NCBI RefSeq assembly: GCF_009601765.2
Contig: NZ_CP045699.1
Location: 1,922,001 to 1,986,000 of the forward strand
Reading direction: 5' to 3'
DNA from: Vibrio algicola
GTDB lineage: Bacteria > Pseudomonadota > Gammaproteobacteria > Enterobacterales > Vibrionaceae
DNA length: 64,000 bases
Shown in pieces: positions 10,216 through 21,046 of the stretch. The number at the start of each line of letters is the position of its first letter. The first letter of the stretch is position 1. Position numbers and translations under genes: made by a program. The notes under the pieces were generated by a model. That model saw only the letters and a list, made by a program, of their open reading frames with translations. It did not search any database and was not told where the DNA came from.

Positions 10216-10953
10216 ATGACCATCCAACTTGAAGTTTGTATCGACAATATTGAATCTCTGCATAATGCCATTCAAGGCGGCGCCACTCGGATTGAATTGT
10301 GCTCTTCTCTGGCTTTAGGCGGCCTCACCCCAAGCGTTGGTTTTATGAAAGCCGCCGCTCAATTATCCAGCGTCCCCGTTTATGCCATGATAAGGCCACG
10401 CCAAGGAGACTTTCTATATAGCCAACAAGATCTTGAGATTATGCTTGATGATATTGCCAGCGCAAAGCAGGCGGGGCTTGATGGTGTGGTGTTTGGGGTT
10501 CTTACCGCGCAAGGCGATGTCGATATCGCAATAGCGCAACAATTAATGACCGCAGCCCAAGGTATGGGAACCACTTTCCATCGCGCCATCGATCAATGCC
10601 AAGATTATAAAGCGGCAATTGAAGCCATAGCAACATTAGGTTGTGAACGGATTTTAACGTCAGGATTGGCTGCCACTGCGCCACAAGGTATGGATGTGAT
10701 TGCCGAGATGGTGAGATTAGCCAATGGCCGATTTTCAATTATGGCAGGCGCTGGGATGAACGCCGATAATGCAGCAAAAATGATTCAAGTAACCGGCATT
10801 AATGAAATACATCTTTCGGGTAAAACCACTCGTGCCAGTCACATGCAATTAATGGCAGACGCGGCCAAAATGGGCGCAGATAATGTCGATGACTTTGCGA
10901 TTCCAGTCACCAGTTCACAAGCGATTAAAGCAGTCAAAAGCATAGTTAGTTAG
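10216..10953 (+). CDS. cutC: CutC family protein
   Basis: The 245-residue TIM-barrel protein begins [20 protein letters not shown] and contains [19 protein letters not shown] and [12 protein letters not shown], both diagnostic of CutC. It was named for copper homeostasis in E. coli, but that role is disputed and its reaction is not settled. Length is normal. It appears to be a single-gene unit. No terminator is seen; the dispersed-repeat copy B follows within 45 bases. Confidence 0.92.
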   Translation: MTIQLEVCIDNIESLHNAIQGGATRIELCSSLALGGLTPSVGFMKAAAQLSSVPVYAMIRPRQGDFLYSQQDLEIMLDDIASAKQAGLDGVVFGVLTAQGDVDIAIAQQLMTAAQGMGTTFHRAIDQCQDYKAAIEAIATLGCERILTSGLAATAPQGMDVIAEMVRLANGRFSIMAGAGMNADNAAKMIQVTGINEIHLSGKTTRASHMQLMADAAKMGADNVDDFAIPVTSSQAIKAVKSIVS

Positions 10954-10993
10954 GCTACCACCCAAAAGTATCACTCTATTCATATTGTTGATG

Positions 10994-11064
10994 GCGAAAA
11001 GTGTCAAAGAACATGGATGTTCTTTTCCAAGTGCCCATCGATGGTTTAAACGGCTTTTCGTCAT
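10994..11064 (-). repeat. diverged copy B of the dispersed repeat
   Basis: Shares GAAAAGTGTCAAAG exactly, then CATGGATG, a CTTTT/CTTTC block and CTTTTCG in register, with the repeat at 62915-63055. By eye identity is around 70 percent over 70 bases and the outer ends are not recognisable. It lies between convergent cutC and phoU. Strand is given relative to copy A. Confidence 0.55.
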
Positions 11065-11092
11065 TAACCATTATGGTTCGAGATTCATACTA

Positions 11093-11794
11093 TCAATCCA
11101 AAAGAGACATCAGGTAGTGCGGATCATGTCTGACATCTTTACCTTCGACAAAATACACAATGTATTCGCAGATATTTTGACAACGATCCCCCACTCTTTG
11201 AATGGTATGGACACCTGACATAATTAACATCACTTTAGAAATTGATTCAGCATCTTGCTGCATAAATTCGATCAGTTGTTGGCGCAACATTTTATATTGC
11301 TGCTCGATATGTTGATCCATTTGATAAACTTGAGCAGCGGCTTTGATATCCATGCGCGCAAAGGCATCTAATACTTGGTGCAGCATATTAACCGCAATCC
11401 GGCCTAAGGCTTCTACTGCAATTAATAATTCCGATTGTTGGTGTGAAAACGCATCTTGCGCCACCCGAGCGATTCTTTTAGCCGCGTCACCTACTCGTTC
11501 TAAATCTGAAATGGTTTTAATAATGGCGAGCACCAAACGTAAATCACGCGCGGTTGGCTGACGTTTAGCGATGACTCGAGTGCAAGCCTCATCAATCGCC
11601 ATTTCCATTTGATTCACTTTTTGATCGTCTTGATGGACTTTTTTTGCCAGTTGCATATCTTGCTTTAACAAAGCTTGTAGTGACAATGAGAACTGCTCTT
11701 CCACCAGCCCGCCCATTGCCAAAACGTGGGTTCGAAGGGATTCAAGCTCAAGATTAAATTGTTCTGATATATGACGCCCCAATTGCGTTTTCAT
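11093..11794 (-). CDS. phoU: phosphate signalling accessory protein PhoU
   Basis: PhoU links the Pst transporter to PhoR and holds the Pho regulon off when phosphate is plentiful. The 233-residue all-helical protein has two PhoU repeats with the metal-binding-type motifs SDLERVGDAAKRIARVA (first half) and HTIQRVGDRCQNICEYIVYF (second half). It is the last gene of the leftward pst operon, 10 bases after pstB. Confidence 0.96.
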   Translation of the reverse strand: MKTQLGRHISEQFNLELESLRTHVLAMGGLVEEQFSLSLQALLKQDMQLAKKVHQDDQKVNQMEMAIDEACTRVIAKRQPTARDLRLVLAIIKTISDLERVGDAAKRIARVAQDAFSHQQSELLIAVEALGRIAVNMLHQVLDAFARMDIKAAAQVYQMDQHIEQQYKMLRQQLIEFMQQDAESISKVMLIMSGVHTIQRVGDRCQNICEYIVYFVEGKDVRHDPHYLMSLLD

Positions 11795-11804
11795 CTTTTT
11801 GCCC

Positions 11805-12632
11805 TCAACCGTAGCGTCCGGTTATATAATCTTCTGTTTGCTTGTTTTTCGGCGAGGTAAACATCGAATCTGTATCGCCATATTCGACTAATTGCCCCAT
11901 ATGCACGAACGCGGTGTAATCACTCACTCGAGCGGCTTGTTGCATATTATGTGTCACCACCACCACGGTATAGTGTTGCTTTAATTCACTGATCAATTCT
12001 TCAATGGTTAAAGTGGAGAGTGGATCTAACGCCGAGGTGGGTTCGTCGAGCAATAGCACTTCCGGTTCAATGGCGATGGCTCTGGCGATCACTAAGCGTT
12101 GTTGTTGCCCGCCGGATAAACCAAAAGCATTATCATGCAGGCGATCTTTCACTTCAGTCCATAGCGCAGCCGCTCGTAATGAACGTTCGACGGAATCATC
12201 TAAAGTGCGTGAATCTTTTACGCCTTGCAACCGTAACCCATACACCACGTTTTCATAAATCGATTTCGGGAATGGATTCGGCCTTTGAAATACCATACCC
12301 ACTCGGCGACGTAAACGAGCAACATCAACATTAGGTTGGTAAATATCTTGTCCATCTAACCACACACGACCTTCAACTCGGCAACCATCTACCAGATCAT
12401 TCATCCGATTAATACAGCGCAATAAGGTCGATTTACCGCAACCAGACGGTCCAATAAATGACGTTACATGCCCTTTAGGGATCTTCATATTGATCGATTT
12501 TAACGCTTGGGTTTGCTGATAATACAGATCCAAGTTCTCAATACTGATCGCGGTTTGACTGTCGCTCAGTTGATTCACATCTAAAGGCTCGGCATAACCT
12601 AGCGCCGCGTGCATCGAAAACATGTTAATCAC
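11805..12632 (-). CDS. pstB: phosphate ABC transporter ATP-binding protein PstB
   Basis: Cytoplasmic ATPase of the high-affinity phosphate importer. Walker [10 protein letters not shown] (residues 61-69), signature LSGGQQQRL and Walker [14 protein letters not shown] are intact in 275 residues. The frame opens at 12632, overlapping the pstA stop by 8 bases; the Met at residue 4 would avoid the overlap, so the start is uncertain by a few codons. It lies between pstA and phoU. Confidence 0.96.
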   Translation of the reverse strand: MINMFSMHAALGYAEPLDVNQLSDSQTAISIENLDLYYQQTQALKSINMKIPKGHVTSFIGPSGCGKSTLLRCINRMNDLVDGCRVEGRVWLDGQDIYQPNVDVARLRRRVGMVFQRPNPFPKSIYENVVYGLRLQGVKDSRTLDDSVERSLRAAALWTEVKDRLHDNAFGLSGGQQQRLVIARAIAIEPEVLLLDEPTSALDPLSTLTIEELISELKQHYTVVVVTHNMQQAARVSDYTAFVHMGQLVEYGDTDSMFTSPKNKQTEDYITGRYG

Positions 12633-14328
12633 TTCCTAGAATTTTGAATTTTTCACGTAAGTTATTACGGATCATTATGGCGGTTATATTGAGCCCTATC
12701 ACGACGGTAATCAATAAAAATGAAGTGGCATAAACTAAAGGTCTTGCGGCTTCAATATTCGGTGTTTGAAAACCAAGATCGTAAATATGAAATCCAAGAT
12801 GCATAAATTTACGATCTAAGTGTAAATAAGGAAAGCTGCCATCGATCGGCAAACTTGGCGCGAGCTTCACTACCCCGACTAGCATTAATGGCGCGACCTC
12901 ACCCGCAGCCCTTGCGACCGCTAAAATAAGACCGGTCATAATGGCAGGGCTCACCATAGGCAAAACGATCCGCCATAGGGTTTCAAACTTAGTCGCCCCC
13001 AGTGCATAAGAACCATTACGCAAAGAACTCGGTATCCGCGATAGCCCTTCTTCGGTTGCCACTATCACCACTGGCAGCGTCAAAATGGCCAATGTTAATG
13101 CCGACCATAATAAACCGGGGGTACCAAAGGTGGGAGTTGGCAGGCTAGCCGAATAAAACAAGCTATCTATGGTGCCACCTATGGTATAGACAAAAAATCC
13201 CAAACCAAACACGCCATAAACAATGGACGGAACACCCGCTAAGTTCACCACCGAGACGCGGATCAATTTGGTCATTAAAGTATTGGGGGCGTATTCGTGT
13301 AAGTACACCGCTGCGATCACCCCTAATGGCATCACCACAATCGACATAATAATCACCAATAATACCGTACCAAAAATAGCCGGAAAAACGCCACCTTCAG
13401 AATTGGCATCACGCGGACTATCGGTTAAAAATTTACCGACTTGAACAAACCAATGCTGCACCTTTTGCATGGGGCTCATGGCATTGGGATACCACATATC
13501 AAGCACCGACTCTAATGGCAAGTGATAAGTTTTCCCTTGCATGTCTTGTACGATGATTTGTTGATTGGTGAGCAGCGCTTGTCGCTCGACTATCGCTTGC
13601 TCTTGTTGGTTAAATTTCTGTTGTAGCTTTTTCTTCTCGGTGAGTAACGAAGTGTCTAACCCAGAGGGTGCTTGAGTGCGATCAGAGTGCGTTTTCTGTA
13701 ACGATGACGATTTTAGTTTACGATTAATATTAGCAATATCTTGGCTTAATGAACTTAGTTTATCCGCTCGAATATCGGCAATTTCAGCACGAATTTGCTT
13801 GGCTTTTTCTATCCCAGTCTGAATGCGTTGCGGCAGGTCATCTTGCTTAATATCAGAGCCAATTTGATAACCGATCGGGGTGGCAAAAAAAGCGCCGTTA
13901 CGGTTGCGTTCAAATACCGCTACATCGTGTGGTTGAGTTTGATGTTTTAACTCTAGTGTCAAAACAGAAATGAAATCTTTGGGATAAATCTCGCGATTAG
14001 CGACCTTAATTGATAAACGCTCAGCTTCACCTTTTGCCAACGTTTTAGCTGGCCACCGCTCGTGCGGAGAAAGCTTTGAAGAAACCTTATGGGAGGATGA
14101 GAGTTGATCTAACGATACCCAATCACGTTGATACACTTGTCCAATTAAGCGATTTCCTTGTGCGTCCTGCCATTGATAAACAGGCGTCGGCCAAAAATAG
14201 ACCAGTCCTTTCCAACCAATCAATAACAATAATCCCAGTACTGAAATTAAACAGATACTCACCGCGCCAGCCGTCAGCCACACCCATGGGTTGCCAGCTT
14301 TTAGCCAACGCTTCGCTTGACCTAACAT
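12625..14328 (-). CDS. pstA: phosphate ABC transporter permease PstA, long form
   Basis: Inner-membrane permease. At 567 residues it is nearly twice the E. coli PstA (about 296). The extra N-terminal part has one membrane helix (about residues 15-37) and a charged region predicted periplasmic, with a likely coiled coil around residues 165-250. The C-terminal half is a standard permease domain with the ABC-interaction EAA loop [20 protein letters not shown]. The long PstA/PstC pair is typical of one of the two Pst systems found in vibrios (family knowledge). It starts 45 bases after pstC. Confidence 0.94.
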   Translation of the reverse strand: MLGQAKRWLKAGNPWVWLTAGAVSICLISVLGLLLLIGWKGLVYFWPTPVYQWQDAQGNRLIGQVYQRDWVSLDQLSSSHKVSSKLSPHERWPAKTLAKGEAERLSIKVANREIYPKDFISVLTLELKHQTQPHDVAVFERNRNGAFFATPIGYQIGSDIKQDDLPQRIQTGIEKAKQIRAEIADIRADKLSSLSQDIANINRKLKSSSLQKTHSDRTQAPSGLDTSLLTEKKKLQQKFNQQEQAIVERQALLTNQQIIVQDMQGKTYHLPLESVLDMWYPNAMSPMQKVQHWFVQVGKFLTDSPRDANSEGGVFPAIFGTVLLVIIMSIVVMPLGVIAAVYLHEYAPNTLMTKLIRVSVVNLAGVPSIVYGVFGLGFFVYTIGGTIDSLFYSASLPTPTFGTPGLLWSALTLAILTLPVVIVATEEGLSRIPSSLRNGSYALGATKFETLWRIVLPMVSPAIMTGLILAVARAAGEVAPLMLVGVVKLAPSLPIDGSFPYLHLDRKFMHLGFHIYDLGFQTPNIEAARPLVYATSFLLITVVIGLNITAIMIRNNLREKFKILGSD

Positions 14329-14373
14329 GTGATGCCTCGATAAAGAAAGGCATTATCAGCACCGTCATAAACC

Positions 14374-16644
14374 TTACATGGCACGATATTTCTCCCTTAA
14401 TCGCAAGCGGATCACTTCCGCAATCGAGTTGACTACAAAGGTAAAGGCAAACAGTAAAAAGGCCGATAAAAACAGTAATCTGAAATGTGAACCACCCACT
14501 TGAGATTCCGACATTTCTATCGCGATATTAGCCGACAAAGTGCGCATTCCTTCTAATACGTTCCAATCCATGATTGGGGTATTTCCCGTTGCCATTAATA
14601 CAATCATGGTTTCGCCCACCGCTCGCCCTAGCCCCATCATCACCGCAGAGAAAATCCCAGGGCTTGCGGTCACTAATACCACAGAGGTCAAACACTGCCA
14701 AGGTGTCGCCCCTAAAGCGCTAGCGCCGTCGGATAAATGCTTTGGCACCGAGAAAATCGCATCTTCTGCGATAGTGAAGATGGTCGGGATCACTGCGAAC
14801 CCCATAGCAAAACCAACAATTAAGGCGTTACGTTGGTCGAAACCGATCCCGTACTGAATTAAAAATAAACGCACATCTCCGTCAAATAATGCCGATTCAA
14901 TCGTATGGCCAAAATGTATCGCTAAGTAACTGTTGGCTAATAATATCGGGATCAGCACTAATGCTAACCAATCATTTCTTGAGGCTCTATTTTGGATTTT
15001 GGCCAATCCATGCCAAACCAGCGCTATGCCAATAATCACCACAGGCAAGGTGACAAATAACAATAAGACACTAAATAAATTCATCTCTACCCAAGGCGCC
15101 AGCCAAAGTCCAGCGATAAAACCGATAATGACGGTGGGTAAAGCCTCCATCAATTCGATGGTCGGTTTAACATATTGACGCATGGTTGGCGTCATAAAAT
15201 AAGCGGTATAAATCGCGCCACAAATGGCAATCGGCACCGCAAACAACATCGCAAATAACGCCGCCTTTAAAGTACCAAAAGCGATCGGTGCCAAGCTAAA
15301 CTTAGCTTCAAAATCATTACTGGCCGAGGTGGATTGCCACACATATTTAGGTTGGTCATAACCTTCATACCAGATCTTACTCCATAATGAAGATAGCGAA
15401 ATTTCAGGATGGTAATTGCTGATTTCAAAGGTGCGTAAAGAAGAATCTGAAATAGTGGCAAGGTAGCGCTCATTGCGAGAAACCCCAGCCGCTTGTGGTA
15501 CTTGGGCCAATAATGGTTCGGATAATACCTTTTTATTGGTGGTGGTATAAAAATTCTGAATTACCCCATCAGCTTGAAAGCTATAAAAGCCTTTACGAAA
15601 ATAATCGGGCAACAATACACTTGGTACATTTCCTAACTGGAAATCTCGAATATGAGTAAGAGTGCGTTGCTGATCTTTTAATACATCAAACCATTGTGAC
15701 ACTTGACCGTTTTGGTAACTGATCAATAAGGATTTACCACCAGCGAGAAACGATAAATGCTTAGCGGGTGAGTTCGATGATGCAGAGAGATCAGCGCTCT
15801 CACGTAGGCTAAATTGATGCTCGTGACGTTTAAAAACAGAGAGTTGGGTATCGGAAAGAACATATAATGTCCGACCATCTGGGCTTAAGCGATAATCGTT
15901 TATCTTGGCACCAACCTCAGGGATAGAAAGCCGATAAGCCAGCCATTGCGCCTTCTCATCCGCTTCTGAATCCGCATCAAGCAGCGAGATTTTCTTATCA
16001 AAACCGATCGCTTGCCATTGATGTTGCTTATCTTGCCCAATAAATAACGCTTGATGCTGATTAATCGCAAAATCGAATGATACGATCGCTTGTTGCTGCT
16101 TCGACAAAGTGATCGGTTGAGGATGGAAGTAAGTTAACTTGGCCGCGACTTGATTGCCATTACGCTCATAATGAGTAGTAAAGCTGGGCTTAACCACCAC
16201 CACTTGCCCTTGTCCATTGGCGTAACCATACCAACCACTTTCCGCCATCGTTGCTCGAAATGCAGTAGGATCGGCCAATATAGTTTGTTGTGATGATGGG
16301 AGAAGAGTTTGTGTTGAAACCCGTTTATTAGCCGGAGGAGTATTGCCTTGTGAATAGAATTGAAACTCACCATTGCGACGAAAAACAAAAGCACTACTGC
16401 CTTTATCATCAATTCCAATCGCGTTAGCTTGATGTTGTGAAGAATGGCTAACCTCAAAGGTGTTAACCAGTTTAAGACTAGCGGAGGAAAAAATAGGCAA
16501 AATCACCCAAATGAGATAAACAATCAGCAACACTAACGTTATTAATACACTGACTCCGCCAACCTTGATCAAACCACGAACGAGACGATCCATCGCCCAG
16601 CGTCGTTTATCTCGAGGTTTAAGTGAGTGAGCGATTTGAGTCAT
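14374..16644 (-). CDS. pstC: phosphate ABC transporter permease PstC, long form
   Basis: Permease partner of PstA. At 756 residues it far exceeds E. coli PstC (about 319). A membrane helix near residues 32-54 is followed by a roughly 390-residue periplasmic insert with repeat-like strands such as LSPDGRTLYVLSD, suggesting a beta-propeller fold (inference). The C-terminal permease part has EALPTVIIGFIAGLWLAP and the EAA loop PKHLSDGASALGATPW. The function of the insert is unknown; it may help dock the phosphate-binding protein. It follows pstS by 60 bases. Confidence 0.94.
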   Translation of the reverse strand: MTQIAHSLKPRDKRRWAMDRLVRGLIKVGGVSVLITLVLLIVYLIWVILPIFSSASLKLVNTFEVSHSSQHQANAIGIDDKGSSAFVFRRNGEFQFYSQGNTPPANKRVSTQTLLPSSQQTILADPTAFRATMAESGWYGYANGQGQVVVVKPSFTTHYERNGNQVAAKLTYFHPQPITLSKQQQAIVSFDFAINQHQALFIGQDKQHQWQAIGFDKKISLLDADSEADEKAQWLAYRLSIPEVGAKINDYRLSPDGRTLYVLSDTQLSVFKRHEHQFSLRESADLSASSNSPAKHLSFLAGGKSLLISYQNGQVSQWFDVLKDQQRTLTHIRDFQLGNVPSVLLPDYFRKGFYSFQADGVIQNFYTTTNKKVLSEPLLAQVPQAAGVSRNERYLATISDSSLRTFEISNYHPEISLSSLWSKIWYEGYDQPKYVWQSTSASNDFEAKFSLAPIAFGTLKAALFAMLFAVPIAICGAIYTAYFMTPTMRQYVKPTIELMEALPTVIIGFIAGLWLAPWVEMNLFSVLLLFVTLPVVIIGIALVWHGLAKIQNRASRNDWLALVLIPILLANSYLAIHFGHTIESALFDGDVRLFLIQYGIGFDQRNALIVGFAMGFAVIPTIFTIAEDAIFSVPKHLSDGASALGATPWQCLTSVVLVTASPGIFSAVMMGLGRAVGETMIVLMATGNTPIMDWNVLEGMRTLSANIAIEMSESQVGGSHFRLLFLSAFLLFAFTFVVNSIAEVIRLRLREKYRAM

Positions 16645-16704
16645 GTACGATCATTATCCTTATTGTGTTGTCTAGTTGAAGTTGCCGAAAAGATCCTGAC
16701 TCAA

Positions 16705-17685
16705 TTAAGGCGTTAATCCAACCTTTTTTAGTTGTTGTTCCGCTAACTGGGTTGATAACGAAACATAACCATCTTTCTCGACACTTTTCTGACCTTGCTG
16801 AGAAAAAATAAACTTTAAAAATTCAGCTTGATTATGCGGCAATGGTTTTAATGGGTTCTTATTCACATACAAATATAAGTAACGGGATAATGGATATTGA
16901 CCCGATAGAATATTATTTCTCGTAGCCTCAATATAGTGATCACCCTGTATCGCGATCGGCATCAAACGCGCTTTAGACACTTGATAACTAATGCCTGAGT
17001 ATCCAATACTATTGACCGAAGAAGCCACCGATTGCACCACCGCTGCCGAGCCAGGTTGCTCATTCACTTCTCGCTTAAAATCACCTCCGCACAAGGCATT
17101 TTGCTTAAAGTAGCCATAGGTGCCGGAAGCTGAATTTCGTCCAAATAACTGAAAGCCCAGTTTAGCCCAATCCGCTTGTACTCCCAACTGTTGCCAACTG
17201 TGTAATCTTTGAGTGGCACCACATTGTAGTGTGGATGAAAAAATCGCATCTATCTGCTCGAAATTCAACCCTTTGATCGGATTGTCTTGATGCACAAAAA
17301 TGCCAATCGCATCAATCGCAATTTTTAAGCGTACTGGCGGATAGCCATATTGTTGTTCAAAGGATTCAACTTCTTTCACTTTCATCAGCCGACTCATTGG
17401 GCCGAGCTGAGAAGTCGCTTCAGTTAATGCGGTGGGTGCAGTCGATGATCCAGACGCTTGCACCTGCATATTGATATTAGGATAAATATGTTGGAAGTCT
17501 TCCGCCCACATACTCATTAATGTAGTTAAAGTATCAGAGCCTGCCGAAGTTAAGTTCCCCGCCACGCCAGACACTTTATGGTAGTCAGGCAAAGCATTTG
17601 TACCATTTGAATTTACATCACTTGAAGCTTGGCCAAGTGAACTAAATAATGCCACTAATGACACCCCATACTTAAGCCAACTCAT
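16705..17685 (-). CDS. pstS: periplasmic phosphate-binding protein PstS
   Basis: Captures phosphate in the periplasm and delivers it to PstCA. The 326-residue protein has an N-terminal signal peptide ([20 protein letters not shown], cleavage about residue 20) and ligand-site motifs [22 protein letters not shown] and [14 protein letters not shown]. Its start overlaps the phoR stop by 4 bases (ATGA), so sensor and transporter are translationally coupled, an arrangement unlike E. coli where phoBR and pst are separate. Confidence 0.95.
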   Translation of the reverse strand: MSWLKYGVSLVALFSSLGQASSDVNSNGTNALPDYHKVSGVAGNLTSAGSDTLTTLMSMWAEDFQHIYPNINMQVQASGSSTAPTALTEATSQLGPMSRLMKVKEVESFEQQYGYPPVRLKIAIDAIGIFVHQDNPIKGLNFEQIDAIFSSTLQCGATQRLHSWQQLGVQADWAKLGFQLFGRNSASGTYGYFKQNALCGGDFKREVNEQPGSAAVVQSVASSVNSIGYSGISYQVSKARLMPIAIQGDHYIEATRNNILSGQYPLSRYLYLYVNKNPLKPLPHNQAEFLKFIFSQQGQKSVEKDGYVSLSTQLAEQQLKKVGLTP

Positions 17686-19001
17686 TGTGCATCCTCATCT
17701 ATTCGGCAAACAAGTTTAGCCGGTAAGACAAAAGAAAAACAACTGCCCACGCCGACTTCACTGGCGATCTCAAGATGCGACTCATGATGACTTAACGCAT
17801 GCTTAGTGATCGCAAGACCTAAGCCACTACCACCGGTTTCACGAGAGCGCGCTTTATCGACCCGATAAAAACGTTCGGTTAAGCGGTGAATATGTTGCGC
17901 TTCAATCCCATCACCACTGTCTTTAACCGATAAACTCGCCCCTCCGTTGGCGGTTTCATGCCATGCCACCACCACATCGGCGCCAGCTGGGGTGTACTTA
18001 ACCGCGTTATAAACCAGATTCGAAATCGCACTGCGCAGTTGATCGTGATCGCCATAAACATGCAGGGTTTTATCCACATCGAAAACCAATTTATGTTGAT
18101 CATCGCCACTCAGTGCTTGAGCTTCTTTTTCCAATGCTTCCAACATTAATGGAATATTAGTCACATCCACTAATTGATTGGTGGTGGACGCTTCAATTTT
18201 AGACAGTGTCAGTAACTGCTCAACCAAAGCGTTCATACGAGATAACTGCTCAGTCATCACCCCATGCGCTTTGGGCCACATAGGTCCAACCAAAACATCG
18301 GGATCTTCGGTCATTTCTAAATAACCTTGCAGTACCGTCATTGGGGTTCTTAATTCATGCGATACATTGGCAAAGAAATTGCGACGCATACCTTCGAGTT
18401 GCTTCAATTGAGTCACATCGCGCACCACCATCAAGTGCTCACCTTGCGAGTAAGGCACAATACGCAACTCTAAAATATTTTCCGGCGTTAACGGAGAAAG
18501 CATCTCAAGCGGTTCAGAGAAATCATTTTTGGTGAGATATTTAATAAAATCAGGGGTGCGTAGCAAATTAGAGATAGGTTGACCAGAATCATCAGGCCAG
18601 CGAAAGCCTAATAAAGATTGCGCCAGTTTATTACACCAAACGATATTGCCTTCACGACGAAATACCACCACCGCGTCGGGCAAAGCTTCAGCGCCATGGC
18701 GAAAACGGCGGATCAAGCTACCCAGTTCTTTACGACGCTGGCGTTGCTTTTTCTGCAGTCGATAAATACCGTTAAATAAAGGCTCCCAACTATTCGTTCC
18801 CGCTGGAGGATTTAAGCGTTTTTCATCCCATAACCATTCTGATAAACGAATTTGATTATAGAATTGCCACACCAGTTGCATAGCGGTCGCAGCCAGCAAT
18901 AGCCAGCTCATATAACCAAAAAACCAGCCAATCACAATCCAAGGAAGGTAAAAAAAAGCCAGCGACCAAGCGAGCTTTTTCCAGCTTAATTTTTCAACCA
19001 T
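17682..19001 (-). CDS. phoR: phosphate regulon sensor histidine kinase PhoR
   Basis: Inner-membrane kinase that phosphorylates PhoB in phosphate starvation. The 439-residue protein has two hydrophobic segments (residues 11-30 and 32-47), a PAS domain (about 103-200), the phospho-acceptor His215 in [16 protein letters not shown], and an ATPase domain with [16 protein letters not shown] and GSGLGLAI. Length and layout match E. coli PhoR. It follows phoB by 29 bases. Confidence 0.97.
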   Translation of the reverse strand: MVEKLSWKKLAWSLAFFYLPWIVIGWFFGYMSWLLLAATAMQLVWQFYNQIRLSEWLWDEKRLNPPAGTNSWEPLFNGIYRLQKKQRQRRKELGSLIRRFRHGAEALPDAVVVFRREGNIVWCNKLAQSLLGFRWPDDSGQPISNLLRTPDFIKYLTKNDFSEPLEMLSPLTPENILELRIVPYSQGEHLMVVRDVTQLKQLEGMRRNFFANVSHELRTPMTVLQGYLEMTEDPDVLVGPMWPKAHGVMTEQLSRMNALVEQLLTLSKIEASTTNQLVDVTNIPLMLEALEKEAQALSGDDQHKLVFDVDKTLHVYGDHDQLRSAISNLVYNAVKYTPAGADVVVAWHETANGGASLSVKDSGDGIEAQHIHRLTERFYRVDKARSRETGGSGLGLAITKHALSHHESHLEIASEVGVGSCFSFVLPAKLVCRIDEDAQ

Positions 19002-19030
19002 TCAAACACATGCTCCACTCATTAATATTA

Positions 19031-19720
19031 TTAAGCTCGAGTAGAAAAACGGTAACCCGCTCCACGTACTGTTTGAACTAATTTATCGTGCCCAGCGCTT
19101 TCTAATGCTTTTCTTAAGCGGCGAATATGCACATCAACCGTGCGGTCCTCGACATAAACATTGGTGCCCCACACATTATTCAATAATTGCTCACGACTAT
19201 AAACACGCTCTTGGTGAGTCATAAAAAAGTGCAGCATTTTAAATTCGGTCGGCCCCATATCGAGAGCTTCATTATTTGCCATCACACGATGTGAAACCGG
19301 ATCGAGTTGTAAACCTTGCACATCAATTACCTCTTCCAAAGCGGTTGGCGTGACACGGCGGATCACCGCTTTTAAACGTGCGACTAATTCTTTAGGTGAA
19401 AATGGTTTGGTGATGTAATCATCAGCGCCGACCTCAAGCCCACGCACTTTATCTTCTTCTTCACCGCGAGCGGTTAACATCACCACGGGAATATGACGGG
19501 TTAATTCTTCACGTTTTAAATGCTTAATATAATTAATACCAGAACCGCCTGGTAGCATCCAATCTAGCAAGATCAAATCAGGATAGGGTTCACACAGTTT
19601 ATTGATTGCTGAATCGTAATCTTCAGCTTCAATGGTTTGATAACCTTTTTGCTCTAACACAAAACAAATCATTTCCCTGATCGCCGCTTCATCTTCAACG
19701 ACTAGAATTCTTCTCGACAT
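19031..19720 (-). CDS. phoB: phosphate regulon response regulator PhoB
   Basis: The 229-residue OmpR-family regulator has a receiver domain with the acidic pair D10/E11, phospho-acceptor D53 in [10 protein letters not shown] and a winged-helix DNA-binding domain ending in [12 protein letters not shown] and [10 protein letters not shown]. It binds Pho boxes; a good one lies upstream of its own start (19803-19820), so autoregulation is likely. First gene of the leftward phoBR-pstSCAB-phoU cluster. Confidence 0.98.
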   Translation of the reverse strand: MSRRILVVEDEAAIREMICFVLEQKGYQTIEAEDYDSAINKLCEPYPDLILLDWMLPGGSGINYIKHLKREELTRHIPVVMLTARGEEEDKVRGLEVGADDYITKPFSPKELVARLKAVIRRVTPTALEEVIDVQGLQLDPVSHRVMANNEALDMGPTEFKMLHFFMTHQERVYSREQLLNNVWGTNVYVEDRTVDVHIRRLRKALESAGHDKLVQTVRGAGYRFSTRA

Positions 19721-19786
19721 GTTCGAAAGCCCTTTCGTGCCTAATAACCCCCATAATGAATTGGGGTTGAATATTGTATGTTCCTT

Positions 19787-19820
19787 ATTATGTGTCTTAA
19801 TTATGACAGTTTTGTGACTA
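19787..19820 (-). promoter_or_regulatory. Pho box and -10 element of phoB
   Basis: On the minus strand TAGTCAC-AAAA-CTGTCAT (19820-19803) is two near-consensus 7-base PhoB half-sites with the standard 4-base spacer. Ten bases further a CATAAT (19792-19787) fits a -10 element; PhoB-activated promoters replace the -35 with a box in this position. Confidence 0.85.
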
Positions 19821-19932
19821 AGGCAAAGTGATTTTCATACCAACGTCATGTTAATCGTGAAAAAGTGACATAAGACAAACGTTAAAAAATCTAATATCAT
19901 AGCGACAAACTTACTCACAAAGAATGAGAATT

Positions 19933-20844
19933 ATGTGGTTTAAAAATTGTTTAGTGTACCGCTTCAACCGTGATATCGATTTCAATCTCGATACCTTAGA
20001 GTCTCAACTGGCTGAATTCAAATTCTCTCCTTGTGGTAGCCAAGATAAACAAAAATTTGGCTGGACTAGCGTGATCAACCGCAACAGTGAAATGCTGACT
20101 CATGTGGCCGGTGAGCATATTCTGGTCAAAGCACAAAAAGAAGAAAAAATGCTACCGGCATCTGTGATCAATGATTCACTGCAAAACAAAATTGAAATGC
20201 TTGAACAACAAGAAAATCGCCCACTGAAAAAGAAAGAAAAAGACGATTTAAAAGAAGAAATTTTGATCGACTTATTGCCGCGCGCTTTTAGTCGTCATAA
20301 TTTCACTTCCATTTTAATCATGCCCAAACTGGGTTTTGTGGTGGTTGATTCAGGCAGTTCAAAAAAAGCCGAAGATGCACTGGCGTTATTGCGTAAAACC
20401 ATTGGCAGCTTACCTGTCGTGCCGGCGATTCCAGAACAAGCTATCGAACTTAGCTTAACCGAGTGGGTAAAATCAGGTGATTTACCACAAGGCTTCCAAT
20501 TAATGGATGAAGCAGAGCTACAATCGGTATTGGAAGAAGGTGGGATCATCCGTTGTAAGAAACAAGATCTCAGCACTGATGAAATCCAAAACCACATTGC
20601 GGCCGACAAACTAGTTACGAAACTGGCACTCGATTGGCAAGAGCGGATTGAATTTGTTTTAGCCGACGATGCTAGTCTTAAACGTTTAAAATTCAGCGAT
20701 GAATTAAAAGAGACCAATGAAGATATTCCACGCGAAGATGCTGCGCAACGTTTTGATGCTGATTTCGCCTTAATGTGTGGCGAATTTGAGCACTTTTTAC
20801 CCTCTTTATTTGATGCTTTAGGTGGCTTACCCGAAGCAAAATAA
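19933..20844 (+). CDS. rdgC: recombination-associated protein RdgC
   Basis: RdgC is a ring-shaped DNA-binding protein that limits RecA activity. The frame opens at an ATG at 19924, but the ATG at 19933 gives [17 protein letters not shown], matching the known family N-terminus, so I use it (303 residues, normal length). Other family stretches are [12 protein letters not shown] and [15 protein letters not shown]. It is divergent from phoB and monocistronic. Confidence 0.96.
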   Translation: MWFKNCLVYRFNRDIDFNLDTLESQLAEFKFSPCGSQDKQKFGWTSVINRNSEMLTHVAGEHILVKAQKEEKMLPASVINDSLQNKIEMLEQQENRPLKKKEKDDLKEEILIDLLPRAFSRHNFTSILIMPKLGFVVVDSGSSKKAEDALALLRKTIGSLPVVPAIPEQAIELSLTEWVKSGDLPQGFQLMDEAELQSVLEEGGIIRCKKQDLSTDEIQNHIAADKLVTKLALDWQERIEFVLADDASLKRLKFSDELKETNEDIPREDAAQRFDADFALMCGEFEHFLPSLFDALGGLPEAK

Positions 20845-20876
20845 TTCGCTGTTTCTCACGCCAGATGATCAAAATA

Positions 20877-20903
20877 AATAAAGCTCAGCCTCTGAGCTTT
20901 ATT
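20877..20903 (+). terminator. terminator-like hairpin after rdgC
   Basis: Perfect arms AATAAAGCTCAG and CTGAGCTTTATT around a CCT loop. The T tract is interrupted, so termination strength is uncertain. Confidence 0.7.
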
Positions 20904-21046
20904 ATTTCTCCCTTTATAAAATATAAAACCTGACACTTTGTGTGCTTTCCTCGCTTTTTTGACTAAATTGACGTAATATTCGCCTCCCAAATTCATGCCA
21001 TATGGTGGTATGAACCTGACCTGAAATCAGACCGAGAGAAATTATT

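Noticed and set aside
10985..11218. 77-codon frame on the plus strand
   Set aside because: It overlaps phoU on the other strand and the repeat copy B, with no ribosome site or family resemblance.
20995..21017. Partial palindrome TTCATGCC...GGTATGAA before trhP
   Set aside because: Arms are imperfect and no known regulator site matches; too weak to report as an operator.
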